Below are positions 1-7,312 of a stretch of DNA of 64,000 bases, one piece after another. The stretch lies in NCBI RefSeq assembly GCF_965200585.1, contig NZ_OZ241361.1, one strand, 5' to 3'. A model generated the notes under the pieces. That model was not told where the DNA came from and made no database searches. It worked only from the letters and a program-made list of their open reading frames with translations. Both the position numbers and the translations under genes were made by a program. Numbering within the stretch: the first letter of the stretch is position 1; each line of letters begins with the position of its first letter. This DNA comes from Bacterioplanoides sp965200585. Lineage in GTDB: Bacteria; Pseudomonadota; Gammaproteobacteria; Pseudomonadales; Oceanobacteraceae.

Positions 1-422
1 ACGATGCAGCGGTTACCGGCGGCGATGGCGCTGATAGCCGGGCTTAGTGCCAAAAACAGCGGGTAGTTCCACGGAGTAACAACACCGACCACACCTTTAG
101 GCTGAGGAATCAGTTTATTGTTGGCACCAATAAAGGCCAGGCCAACGTGGCGGCTCTTTGGCTTCGCCCATTTCTTAAGGCGCTTTTTCACGTAAGTGAC
201 CGAGCCTAATAATGGCATTAGCTCAAGTAGCAGGGTTTCATTTTTTGAGCGGCCGCCGAAATCTTTATCGATGGCGTCGCAGATACGATCCTGATTGTTT
301 TCCAGTAGCTGGGCCAGCTTTTCCAGGGTGTCTTTACGTTCCTGGAGGCTTGGGTAAGCGTGTTGGCGTGAAGCTTCGTATTGCTTTTTGTACGTTGCCT
401 GGAGTCTTTCTGATGGATTCAT
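1..422 (-). CDS. Aldehyde dehydrogenase, coniferyl-aldehyde type (N-terminal part)
   Basis: Partial gene: the ATG lies at 422 and the frame stays open to the window edge, giving about 140 residues. The visible part is the N-terminal half of the NAD(P)-binding domain of the aldehyde dehydrogenase superfamily. It contains the motif TPWNYPLFLALSPAISA near its end, which is the conserved PWN(Y/F)P nucleotide-binding segment. The opening (MNPSERLQATYKKQYEASRQ) resembles the coniferyl aldehyde dehydrogenase subgroup, soluble enzymes that oxidise aliphatic or aromatic aldehydes to acids. The catalytic Cys and Glu lie outside the window, so substrate class is inferred from the N-terminus only. A purine-rich stretch (AAGAAG) precedes the ATG. 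It is transcribed in the same direction as the upstream toxin-antitoxin module, from which it is separated by about 114 bp. Confidence 0.82.
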   Translation of the reverse strand, partial: MNPSERLQATYKKQYEASRQHAYPSLQERKDTLEKLAQLLENNQDRICDAIDKDFGGRSKNETLLLELMPLLGSVTYVKKRLKKWAKPKSRHVGLAFIGANNKLIPQPKGVVGVVTPWNYPLFLALSPAISAIAAGNRCI

Positions 423-536
423 AGAGTTGGCTTCTTTGAAGTTATTAGAGTTTTTGCTCGGCTCAGTGTACCCATGTTTGCGGGGTAAATCGACAGCTGA
501 TATAGGGGTGAATAGAAGAGGGTGTGTGGCAGAAAG

Positions 537-965
537 CTAGCTGCCTTGCAGTTGCACACCTATGTATTCCAGACCGGCTTCGATAAATTCAGCCATTACC
601 TCAAATTGTTTTTTGCTGATGACTGCTTCAATCCGAACCCAGTCAAGGTTCAAATAATCGTGCACGATGGCATTTCTCATACCAACGGCGCCTCTCAGGA
701 CTGCGTGCGGAATATTGCTGCCAAGTAAATCATGAGTGATCAGTAATATGCGATAAGCATCACCAGAATTAGTTTTGCCTGCTTTTTTACAGCAATGTTT
801 GGCAACACCAATGGCTGATTCAATTAATATTTGCAGGCTGCGTTCAGCGGCAAGGCGCTCAATCTTGCGTAGCGGTTGCTGTTTAATGTTATCCGCAAGC
901 TCATTTAAGGTCTCAACCTGTTCCTGAGTATGTTGGCGTATAGACGCAATGTAAGCTTCGTTCAT
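537..965 (-). CDS. hepT: HepT-like HEPN toxin (putative RNase)
   Basis: A 142-residue, mostly helical HEPN protein of the former DUF86 family. In HepT-MntA systems HepT is the toxin, an RNase acting on RNA through an RX4-6H motif. Here the motif RNAIVHDY reads RX4HXY exactly. With the start chosen at 965 its residues number R97, H102 and Y104, the same positions as in the Shewanella oneidensis HepT, where the Tyr is the one adenylylated by the antitoxin. The ATG at 965 overlaps the mntA stop by four bases (ATGA), typical of translational coupling. The longer reading begins with TTG at 980 and is less likely. No residue of the RX4HXY motif is lost, so the toxin looks functional. Confidence 0.88.
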   Translation of the reverse strand: MNEAYIASIRQHTQEQVETLNELADNIKQQPLRKIERLAAERSLQILIESAIGVAKHCCKKAGKTNSGDAYRILLITHDLLGSNIPHAVLRGAVGMRNAIVHDYLNLDWVRIEAVISKKQFEVMAEFIEAGLEYIGVQLQGS

Positions 966-1336
966 CCTTGTTGGCTCCAATATTTAAAGTCTTCCCATTT
1001 TGACCATACCCTTTGCTCGATCAACATGGCCTGGCCTTCACCAAAAAGGCGCTTGCCTTCAACGGCTTCAAAAGCCAATGGCGTAGGGGCTTGGATGATC
1101 GATATAGCGTTAACGGTGCGCTGGGTTAAATCGCTCAGGGTTGAGTCAAGCCCGGGAAGTAACTGCCAGGAATCTGAGTGTTCCGGCAGTAAAAGGGCAA
1201 GGTCAATATCACTTTGCTCATTGGCAGTTCCTTTGGCGAAACTGCCATAAAGCCAGGCTGCCAGAATACCTTGCTGTTGCAAGTAACTGGATACTTGTTG
1301 AATGAGTTTGTCAGGCAGTTGCATTGGCAATTCCAT
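962..1336 (-). CDS. mntA: MntA-like nucleotidyltransferase antitoxin
   Basis: A 124-residue minimal nucleotidyltransferase. Family knowledge: MntA neutralises HepT by transferring AMP from ATP to the Tyr of the HepT RX4HXY motif. The sequence has the full active-site signature GSX10DXD: Gly31-Ser32 in YGSFAKG, then D43 and D45 in SDIDLAL. The start was placed at 1336 because that ATG overlaps the stop of the preceding Fic gene in a TAATG arrangement. A further Met lies four codons downstream. The longer reading (from 1375) would run inside the Fic gene and adds no recognisable sequence. It sits between the Fic gene and hepT in one overlapping unit, so all three are probably one transcript. 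Confidence 0.87.
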   Translation of the reverse strand: MELPMQLPDKLIQQVSSYLQQQGILAAWLYGSFAKGTANEQSDIDLALLLPEHSDSWQLLPGLDSTLSDLTQRTVNAISIIQAPTPLAFEAVEGKRLFGEGQAMLIEQRVWSKWEDFKYWSQQG

Positions 1337-2028
1337 TATTCCTGCATGATTTCGATAGCTCTGGAATCGAGGCAAGAACGCATAAATGCATTCATTGGGC
1401 CTTGGTTGTTCGATTCATAAAAATCTAACATCAACTGGTTAAATTCTAATTGACGAGAAGCAGGCAGGTTGATCGCTGGGTAGCCTGCTTGTAGCAGAAT
1501 GCCATTCATCATAAAGCGGCCCATGCGTTTGTTAACATCCCAGAAGAACTGGTTGCGCGCCATGGTCAGGAAAACATGGATCGCCTGATCGTAGATGTCG
1601 TTCAGTTGATTCATATCATCAATCATTTTTGCAAATGCGTCAGGTAATAAATCAGCTTTGGGCGGAGTGTAACTGGTGCCAGCGATAAGAACGCCGCCGG
1701 TTCTGAAATGCCCCCACTCAAGTGCTTCCTCCAACCCAGCAATGCCATGGAGTTTGCAGGCAATGCCAGCAGTCATTTCAAATTCACCATTTTTGATCAT
1801 GGCAAATAAAGCATTCCAGGCTTTGCCTTGATTTGCGGTAATAATCTGGTCGGTTAGTTTACTGCCACCAATCGTAATGCCATCCAAAATGGTCTGGACT
1901 TCTGGCAGGGTGAAATTAATGTTTTCCAGTTGAATGGCGTTATGAACCAGTGACGATAAATCATGCTTAGCCAGCATCAGGGCTTTAGCCTGATTGGGTT
2001 TTATCTGAACGAAAGCTTGTTGGTTCAT
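1336..2028 (-). CDS. Fic-domain protein with altered catalytic motif
   Basis: A 230-residue Fic/DOC-fold protein. The family usually transfers AMP or another nucleotide moiety to hydroxyl side chains using the motif HPFx(D/E)GN(G/K)RxxR. In this protein the aligned segment is QFFWDVNKRMGR at residues 160-171: Gln160 stands where the catalytic His belongs and Val165 replaces a conserved Gly, while Asp164, Asn166, Arg168 and Arg171 remain. Upstream, FRTGGVLIAGTSYTPP (about 108-123) matches the Fic flap and substrate-binding region, so membership is secure. Classical AMP transfer is doubtful. The ATG at 2028 has a strong AAGGGGG ribosome site five bases upstream; the longer reading has none. Its stop overlaps the mntA start, implying coupled expression with the toxin-antitoxin pair. 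Confidence 0.82.
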   Translation of the reverse strand: MNQQAFVQIKPNQAKALMLAKHDLSSLVHNAIQLENINFTLPEVQTILDGITIGGSKLTDQIITANQGKAWNALFAMIKNGEFEMTAGIACKLHGIAGLEEALEWGHFRTGGVLIAGTSYTPPKADLLPDAFAKMIDDMNQLNDIYDQAIHVFLTMARNQFFWDVNKRMGRFMMNGILLQAGYPAINLPASRQLEFNQLMLDFYESNNQGPMNAFMRSCLDSRAIEIMQE

Positions 2029-2060
2029 GGTCGCCCCCTTAGGCATACGGAACAAACATT

Positions 2061-2087
2061 AATAAAGCCGCCCGGGGCGGCTTTATT
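2061..2087. terminator. Bidirectional hairpin after valS
   Basis: Perfect inverted repeat with 12-base arms (AATAAAGCCGCC and its complement) and a three-base CGG loop. A-rich and T-rich ends give a U-tract in either direction. It lies just past the valS stop and just before the Fic gene start, so it should stop valS transcription and separate the Fic-MntA-HepT unit from it. Confidence 0.85.
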
Positions 2088-2114
2088 TAGGGGTGTTGAA
2101 GAAATCAGCTACTG

Positions 2115-5069
2115 TTACAGCGCCTGAATTTTCTCAATTTGCTCTTTCAGCTTAGCGATATCACGCTCAAAGCCAGCGGCTTTTTCCTTCTCTTTTTCGA
2201 TCACCGCGGCTGGTGCTTTGTCGGTAAAGCCTGGGTTGCCCAGCTTGTTGGTAACGCGATCCAGATCTTTGCCCAGTTTCTCAATCGACTTGTTCAGTCG
2301 CGCAACTTCGGCATCTTTATCGATAAAGCCGGCCATTGGAATCAGAATTTCCATATCGCCAACCAGTTGGGTGACCGACATCGGTTCTTCATCACCTTCG
2401 TTCAGCCAGGTCAGCTTCTCAAGCTTGGCCAGCTTCATCAGGAAGGCCTGGTTTTCTTCAGCACGACGGAAGTCATCGTCATCGCCATTTTTGAACAACA
2501 ACTCCAGCGCTTTGCTTGGAGGGATGTTCTTCTCGCCACGTACGTTACGTACGGCGGTGATCACATCCTGCAACCATTTCACGTCAGCTTCGGCGTCAGC
2601 ATCGATCAGGGCTTCCTGAGCTTGCGGGAATTCCGCCAGCATGATGCTGTCGCCGGATTTACCGGCCAGCTCTTTTACCTGCTGCCAGATTTCTTCAGTA
2701 ATAAACGGCATGATTGGGTGGGCCAGTCGTAATACTGCTTCCAGAACACGAACCAGAGTGCCCAGGGTGCCACGTTTAGCTTCGATTGGTGCGTTTTCGT
2801 CCCATAGAACCGGCTTAGACAGTTCCAGGTACCAATCGCAGTATTCATTCCAGATAAATTCGTACAGCGCAGAGGCGGCCATATCAAAACGGTACTGGTC
2901 GAAGTGACGACGTACTTCCTGCTCAGCAAATTGCAGGCGGGAAATAATCCAGCGATCCGCCAGAGACAGCACCGCATCTTCGCCATTGGCGCCACACTTG
3001 GCTTTCATCTCGTCGGTGATAGTAATGGTCGTACCGTCAGCTGCGGCTTTATCAACCGCTTCTTCACCGGCAACCGACAGCATCACATAACGGGAAGCGT
3101 TCCATAACTTGTTGCAGAAGTTACGGTAACCTTCCAGACGTTTCATATCCCAGTTGATATCACGACCGGTGGACGCCATGGCTGCCAGAGTGAAACGCAG
3201 CGCATCGGTCCCGTGCGGGGCAATACCTTCCGGGAATTCTTTTTTCGTGCGCTTACCAATTTTCTCAGCCAGCTGTGGCTGCATCATATTGCCGGTACGC
3301 TTGTGCATCAGGTCGTCGAGGGAAATACCATCGATCATATCCAGCGGGTCGAGTACGTTACCCTTGGATTTCGACATTTTCTGGCCGACTTCGTCACGAA
3401 TCAGGCCGGTCACGTAGACAGTTTTGAATGGAACCTGAGCTTTGCCATCTTCGTCTTTGCAGAAGTGCATGGTCATCATGATCATGCGTGCAACCCAGAA
3501 GAAGATAATGTCGAAACCGGTAACCAGAACGTCAGTCGGGTGGAAGTCCTGCATACGTTTCAGTACTTCAGGATCGTCCAGATTTGGCCAGCCTAAAGTA
3601 CCGAAGGTCCAAAGGGCAGAGGAGAACCAGGTATCCAGTACGTCGTTGTCTTGCTCAAGCTTAACGTCGGCAGCCAGGTTGTTTTGCTCACGTACTTCGT
3701 CTTCGGTGCGGGCAACGTAAACGTTACCTTCTTCGTCGTACCAGGCCGGTATGCGGTGACCCCACCATAACTGACGGGAGATACACCAATCCTGAATATC
3801 GCGCATCCAGGAGAAGTACATGTTTTCGTAGTTTTTCGGCACAAATTCGATGTCGCCGTTTTCTACCGCTTCAATGGCAGGCTTCGCCATGGTCTTAGCG
3901 TCAACGTACCATTGGTCAGTCAGCATTGGCTCAATCACCACGCCACCACGGTCGCCGTACGGAATCACCATATCGTTTTCAACGATCTCAACCAGCAGGC
4001 CTGCTTCTTCGAAATCCGCAACGATCGCTTTACGTGCGGCAAAGCGCTCCATGCCACGGTATTTTTCTGGGATAAAACCAGACAGTTCATCATTGACGCT
4101 GCCGTCGGTATTAAAAGTTTGCGCTTCGTCGCGGATGTCGGCGTTGAAGGTCAGTACATTGATCATTGGCAGCTTGCAGCGCTGACCCACTTCATAGTCG
4201 TTGAAGTCGTGGGCCGGGGTGATTTTCACGCAGCCGGTACCTTTTTCCATATCGGCGTGTTCGTCACCAACGATTGGAATGCGGCGCTCAACAAACGGCA
4301 GAACCACGTCTTTGCCAATTAAATGCTTGTAACGTGGATCTTCTGGGTTAACCGCTACGCCAGTATCACCCAGCATGGTTTCCGGACGAGTCGTGGCAAC
4401 CACGATATGAGCGTGTTCGTTGCCGTCTTCGTCTGTGTAGGTTAAGCCGTCAGCCAGTGGGTATTTCAGGTGCCACATCTTGCCTTTGACGTCTTTGTTT
4501 TCGACTTCCAGGTCAGAGATGGCGGTATGTAATTTCGGGTCCCAGTTAACCAGGCGTTTGCCACGGTAGATCAGGCCGTCCTGGTATAAACGAACGAAGA
4601 CTTCCTGAACCGCTTTGTAGAAGCCGTCGTCCATGGTGAAGCGTTCAGTTTCCCAATCAACCGAGTTGCCTAAGCGACGCATCTGGCTGGTGATGGTGCC
4701 GCCGGAGTGTTCTTTCCACTCCCAGATTTTTTTGGTGAATTCTTCACGGCCCAACTCATGGCGATCCGGCTGACCTTCGGCGGCCAGTTTACGTTCAACC
4801 ACCATCTGAGTAGCGATACCGGCGTGGTCGGTACCCACCTGCCACAGCGCTTTATTGCCATTCATGCGCTTGTAGCGCGTCAGAGCATCCTGAATGGTGT
4901 GCTGGAACGCATGACCCATATGCAGCGAGCCGGTGACGTTCGGCGGCGGAATCATGATGGAATATCCTTCGCCGGTCAGCTGGTCTTGGTAAGGCTTGAA
5001 GTAACCTTTCTCTTCCCACTGCTGGTACCAGTTTTGCTCTAAGGCGTTGGGTTGATACGTCTTATCCAT
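2115..5069 (-). CDS. valS: Valine--tRNA ligase
   Basis: A 984-residue class I aminoacyl-tRNA synthetase that charges tRNA-Val in the cytoplasm and edits mischarged threonine. The HIGH-type signature appears as PPPNVTGSLHMGHAFQ near residues 42-57 and the KMSKS loop as QKMSKSKGNVLDP. The central CP1 editing domain with TTRPETMLGDT is present. The C-terminus carries the valyl-specific coiled coil rich in Lys and Glu that contacts the tRNA. It is slightly longer than the E. coli enzyme (951). The start MDKTYQPNALEQNWYQQWE is the usual N-terminus. It follows the dapE-rlmA-holC cluster, the common holC-valS neighbourhood, but has its own promoter-like -10 box and a terminator. Confidence 0.98.
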   Translation of the reverse strand: MDKTYQPNALEQNWYQQWEEKGYFKPYQDQLTGEGYSIMIPPPNVTGSLHMGHAFQHTIQDALTRYKRMNGNKALWQVGTDHAGIATQMVVERKLAAEGQPDRHELGREEFTKKIWEWKEHSGGTITSQMRRLGNSVDWETERFTMDDGFYKAVQEVFVRLYQDGLIYRGKRLVNWDPKLHTAISDLEVENKDVKGKMWHLKYPLADGLTYTDEDGNEHAHIVVATTRPETMLGDTGVAVNPEDPRYKHLIGKDVVLPFVERRIPIVGDEHADMEKGTGCVKITPAHDFNDYEVGQRCKLPMINVLTFNADIRDEAQTFNTDGSVNDELSGFIPEKYRGMERFAARKAIVADFEEAGLLVEIVENDMVIPYGDRGGVVIEPMLTDQWYVDAKTMAKPAIEAVENGDIEFVPKNYENMYFSWMRDIQDWCISRQLWWGHRIPAWYDEEGNVYVARTEDEVREQNNLAADVKLEQDNDVLDTWFSSALWTFGTLGWPNLDDPEVLKRMQDFHPTDVLVTGFDIIFFWVARMIMMTMHFCKDEDGKAQVPFKTVYVTGLIRDEVGQKMSKSKGNVLDPLDMIDGISLDDLMHKRTGNMMQPQLAEKIGKRTKKEFPEGIAPHGTDALRFTLAAMASTGRDINWDMKRLEGYRNFCNKLWNASRYVMLSVAGEEAVDKAAADGTTITITDEMKAKCGANGEDAVLSLADRWIISRLQFAEQEVRRHFDQYRFDMAASALYEFIWNEYCDWYLELSKPVLWDENAPIEAKRGTLGTLVRVLEAVLRLAHPIMPFITEEIWQQVKELAGKSGDSIMLAEFPQAQEALIDADAEADVKWLQDVITAVRNVRGEKNIPPSKALELLFKNGDDDDFRRAEENQAFLMKLAKLEKLTWLNEGDEEPMSVTQLVGDMEILIPMAGFIDKDAEVARLNKSIEKLGKDLDRVTNKLGNPGFTDKAPAAVIEKEKEKAAGFERDIAKLKEQIEKIQAL

Positions 5070-5127
5070 AGTGCTCGTTTGCTACTCGTTCGTTTAATCG
5101 AATTGGTGTTGTCAAAAAATGGGCCGC

Positions 5128-5162
5128 ATTATAACGGAACAGCCTGCAAAATGCAGGCTGTT
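5128..5162 (-). promoter_or_regulatory. valS upstream region: hairpin followed by TATAAT box
   Basis: Read on the minus strand, a perfect 11-base-arm hairpin (AACAGCCTGCA and its complement, loop of three, 5138-5162) follows the end of the unknown gene at 5223. It is immediately succeeded by a consensus TATAAT (5133-5128), about 60 bases before the valS ATG. The hairpin is a plausible end for the holC operon, although it lacks a U-tract in that direction. The -10 box is a plausible valS promoter; no good -35 box is visible because that position falls within the hairpin. Confidence 0.45.
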
Positions 5163-5222
5163 AAAAAGGAGGTGTACGTGCTGCGCGGAGCGAATTGCTG
5201 CTTGTGGCAAAAAGGAAAAGCG

Positions 5223-5936
5223 TTACAGCTTTTCGTGTAAGGCCTTGCGCAGTCTGGCTTCAATCTCGGGCAGCATTTCTTTCACCAGCTCATCAATCAA
5301 AGCGGCTTTCTCCAGTGAGCTGATGCCGTTGCTGTCAGTTGATGCTTTGGTTTTCTCATGGTCAAAGCGAAACGGCTCTTCCGGTGCATTGCTCATGATT
5401 TTGGCCATGGTGGCCTGCGCTTGTTCAGCACTGTACTGCGCAGCCTCGCGTTCCTGGGCTAGCTTTTCCAGGATCGCTTTCGGTAAAAACGGGTTGCTGG
5501 ATGGTGATGATTTCAGGCTGTCGGCCGGGATGCTGACACTGCTGCGTGAAAAATTATCCGGGATCGGGGATTGTGGCTCCGCTGGCGGTGCTGATTGCAG
5601 CGCTGTTGGTTGCGCTGCAGAAACCGCCCGCAAGGCTGGTTTTTCAAGTGGATTGCCAGCAGGCGGGACGGCACTGAGTGGTGAAGCCTGAAGCGGGCTA
5701 GGCTCTGATGAAAGACTGTCTGAAGATAGGTCGTTTGAAGTGAGCTCATCCGGCAGGGTCAGATCTGCGTTTTCGTCAATGCCGAATAAATCATCCAGTA
5801 CCGGGATGTCGGTCATTGGGTCGAGTGTCGGAATTAACTTATCCTGATTCACCTGATCGCTGGCAGCATCGTCCAGTACTTGCTGCAGAGTTTCCAGTTC
5901 GTCTAATAAGTCGCGCGGCTTGTTTGTGGTGCTCAT
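5223..5936 (-). CDS. Conserved-type hypothetical protein between holC and valS
   Basis: A 237-residue acidic protein that I cannot assign to a characterised family. It has a helical N-terminus (about 1-35, RDLLDELETLQQVLDD), an acidic segment with IPVLDDLFGID, a long low-complexity middle rich in Ser, Pro and Ala (about 65-145), and a C-terminal helical region ending in LVKEMLPEIEARLRKALHEKL. There is no signal peptide or membrane segment, so it is probably cytoplasmic. Its ATG at 5936 overlaps the holC stop (TGATG), which shows co-translation with the polymerase chi subunit. Unassigned proteins of similar low-complexity build are often seen in this slot between holC and valS. A functional tie to holC is inference from position only. 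Confidence 0.75.
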   Translation of the reverse strand: MSTTNKPRDLLDELETLQQVLDDAASDQVNQDKLIPTLDPMTDIPVLDDLFGIDENADLTLPDELTSNDLSSDSLSSEPSPLQASPLSAVPPAGNPLEKPALRAVSAAQPTALQSAPPAEPQSPIPDNFSRSSVSIPADSLKSSPSSNPFLPKAILEKLAQEREAAQYSAEQAQATMAKIMSNAPEEPFRFDHEKTKASTDSNGISSLEKAALIDELVKEMLPEIEARLRKALHEKL

Positions 5937-6400
5937 CAACGCAGTCTCATATCTTCGTGGGTAATTGGGTAGCCACGATCTTTCAGAAATTTGTAATGCT
6001 TACGAGTGTAGTCCAGTACGTCGTCATGTTGTACCACGACTTCAATGAAACGATGAAAGCGTCCAAAAAAGTCAGGCATTTTCCGACTCAGGTTGATCAG
6101 AACATCATGTTGATGTTTTGGGAAGTCTTCATGCTCAGGGTCAGTTTGCCAGTTAATGCACACCTGGCTTTGGCTATTGTCAGGGCTTGGCTGGTTGTCT
6201 GAGCTCAAAGAATGCGGAATAAAGGCTTCCGGCTGATGGCACCACAATAAATCACTCAGCTCTTTGGCTTGTTGTTCGTTATCCACCTGCAGCAGGATGT
6301 TGTTGCCTTTGCGTACCGCTTTTTGGGTCAGACGGCAGGCAAACAGCCATTGATCGGCTATCTGCTGACCGCCAAGGATGTAAAAGTACACCTGAGTCAT
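5936..6400 (-). CDS. holC: DNA polymerase III subunit chi
   Basis: A 154-residue HolC protein. Chi pairs with psi (HolD) in the clamp-loader complex and links the replisome to single-stranded-DNA-binding protein. The N-terminus MTQVYFYILGG, followed by a helix holding ADQWLFACRLTQKAVRKGNNILLQVDN, is the characteristic chi opening, and WCHQPEAFIPHSL and INLS segments follow in the usual order. Size agrees with the family (about 145-150). It overlaps rlmA upstream by four bases (ATGA) and the unknown gene downstream by one base, so it is an internal gene of the dapE operon. The holC-valS proximity is a common gammaproteobacterial arrangement. Confidence 0.93.
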   Translation of the reverse strand: MTQVYFYILGGQQIADQWLFACRLTQKAVRKGNNILLQVDNEQQAKELSDLLWCHQPEAFIPHSLSSDNQPSPDNSQSQVCINWQTDPEHEDFPKHQHDVLINLSRKMPDFFGRFHRFIEVVVQHDDVLDYTRKHYKFLKDRGYPITHEDMRLR

Positions 6401-7311
6401 AACGCGGCCTTATTGGTTGGAGATTGGACTCTGAACTGATGTAATACAACATCAATGGTCACCGTTAGGGAATCAAGTGCCAACAGGCGCTGGCGCGCTT
6501 CAGCAGTGGCTTTCCATACATGCGGAGTCATTAGCAGCAGGTCGTGTATCTGCTGGCTGGAAGTCAGCTGAATGCTGTAGCTCAGCGGTTGTTCATCCAC
6601 GCAGGTAAATTCATGTTGCTCCATAACCCGGGTTGGGTTGAAGCAGCTGTCTTTTACTTCCGGGTAGAGAATTTCGCGCATTTCCCGCAAATGGGTCAGG
6701 CCGGTATTAATGGTGAATACGGTGCCGGACGACTTGAGAACCTTTTGGAAGCCTTCTGGCATCAAGCGGGTGAACAGGCAGGTGATGATATCCAGTGATT
6801 GAGGCTGAAAGGGCAGTTCGGCACCGGAAGCAACCAGCCACTCTAACTGGTTGTTATCAATCCCGGATTGCTTGCCGCGGCGAGCAGCACTTTTGACAGC
6901 TTCTTTAGATATATCAACACCATAGCAGCGATTGTTGATGTTATTTGTCGAAAGGGATTGAGTCAGGCGTTCGGTGTAATAACCTTCGCCGCAGCCGACG
7001 TCGCACAGCTGCATGAAGTCATGCTGTTGAATGGGGTTGCTCGCGCTTGCTTGCTGAACAGCGTTGTTGAGCAGATCTGAGATGGGTTGATACACCCCGG
7101 AGTCCAACAACCGCTGGCGCGCTGCCACCATCTCGGCATCATCCCCCGGGGCTTTTGAACGCTTCTTATGCGCCAGCAAGAGATTTAGGTACCCCTGGCG
7201 AGCACGGTCAAAGCTATGATTGTTGGTGCAGCGCCAGTGTTTGTGATCGTCACTGCTCAGTGGTGCCTGGCACACCGGGCAGATCAGAAGAGAAGCTAAA
7301 CTATCCGTCAT
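6397..7311 (-). CDS. rlmA: 23S rRNA (guanine-N1)-methyltransferase RlmA type
   Basis: A 304-residue protein with an N-terminal zinc finger (CPVC near residues 11-14, then CTNNH) and a class I SAM-dependent methyltransferase domain containing CDVGCGEGYYTERL (motif I). The Zn-knuckle plus the sequence DRARQGYLNLLL are hallmarks of the RlmA family. These enzymes methylate N1 of G745 (or G748 in the Gram-positive relatives) in 23S rRNA domain II. The start is one base downstream of the dapE stop, so both are in one transcript with holC. Confidence 0.92.
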   Translation of the reverse strand: MTDSLASLLICPVCQAPLSSDDHKHWRCTNNHSFDRARQGYLNLLLAHKKRSKAPGDDAEMVAARQRLLDSGVYQPISDLLNNAVQQASASNPIQQHDFMQLCDVGCGEGYYTERLTQSLSTNNINNRCYGVDISKEAVKSAARRGKQSGIDNNQLEWLVASGAELPFQPQSLDIITCLFTRLMPEGFQKVLKSSGTVFTINTGLTHLREMREILYPEVKDSCFNPTRVMEQHEFTCVDEQPLSYSIQLTSSQQIHDLLLMTPHVWKATAEARQRLLALDSLTVTIDVVLHQFRVQSPTNKAAL

Positions 7312-7312
7312 A

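Noticed and set aside
2139..2732. Long open frame on the opposite strand of valS
   Set aside because: It lies wholly antisense to well-conserved valS codons and has no recognisable sequence; it is a by-product of codon bias.
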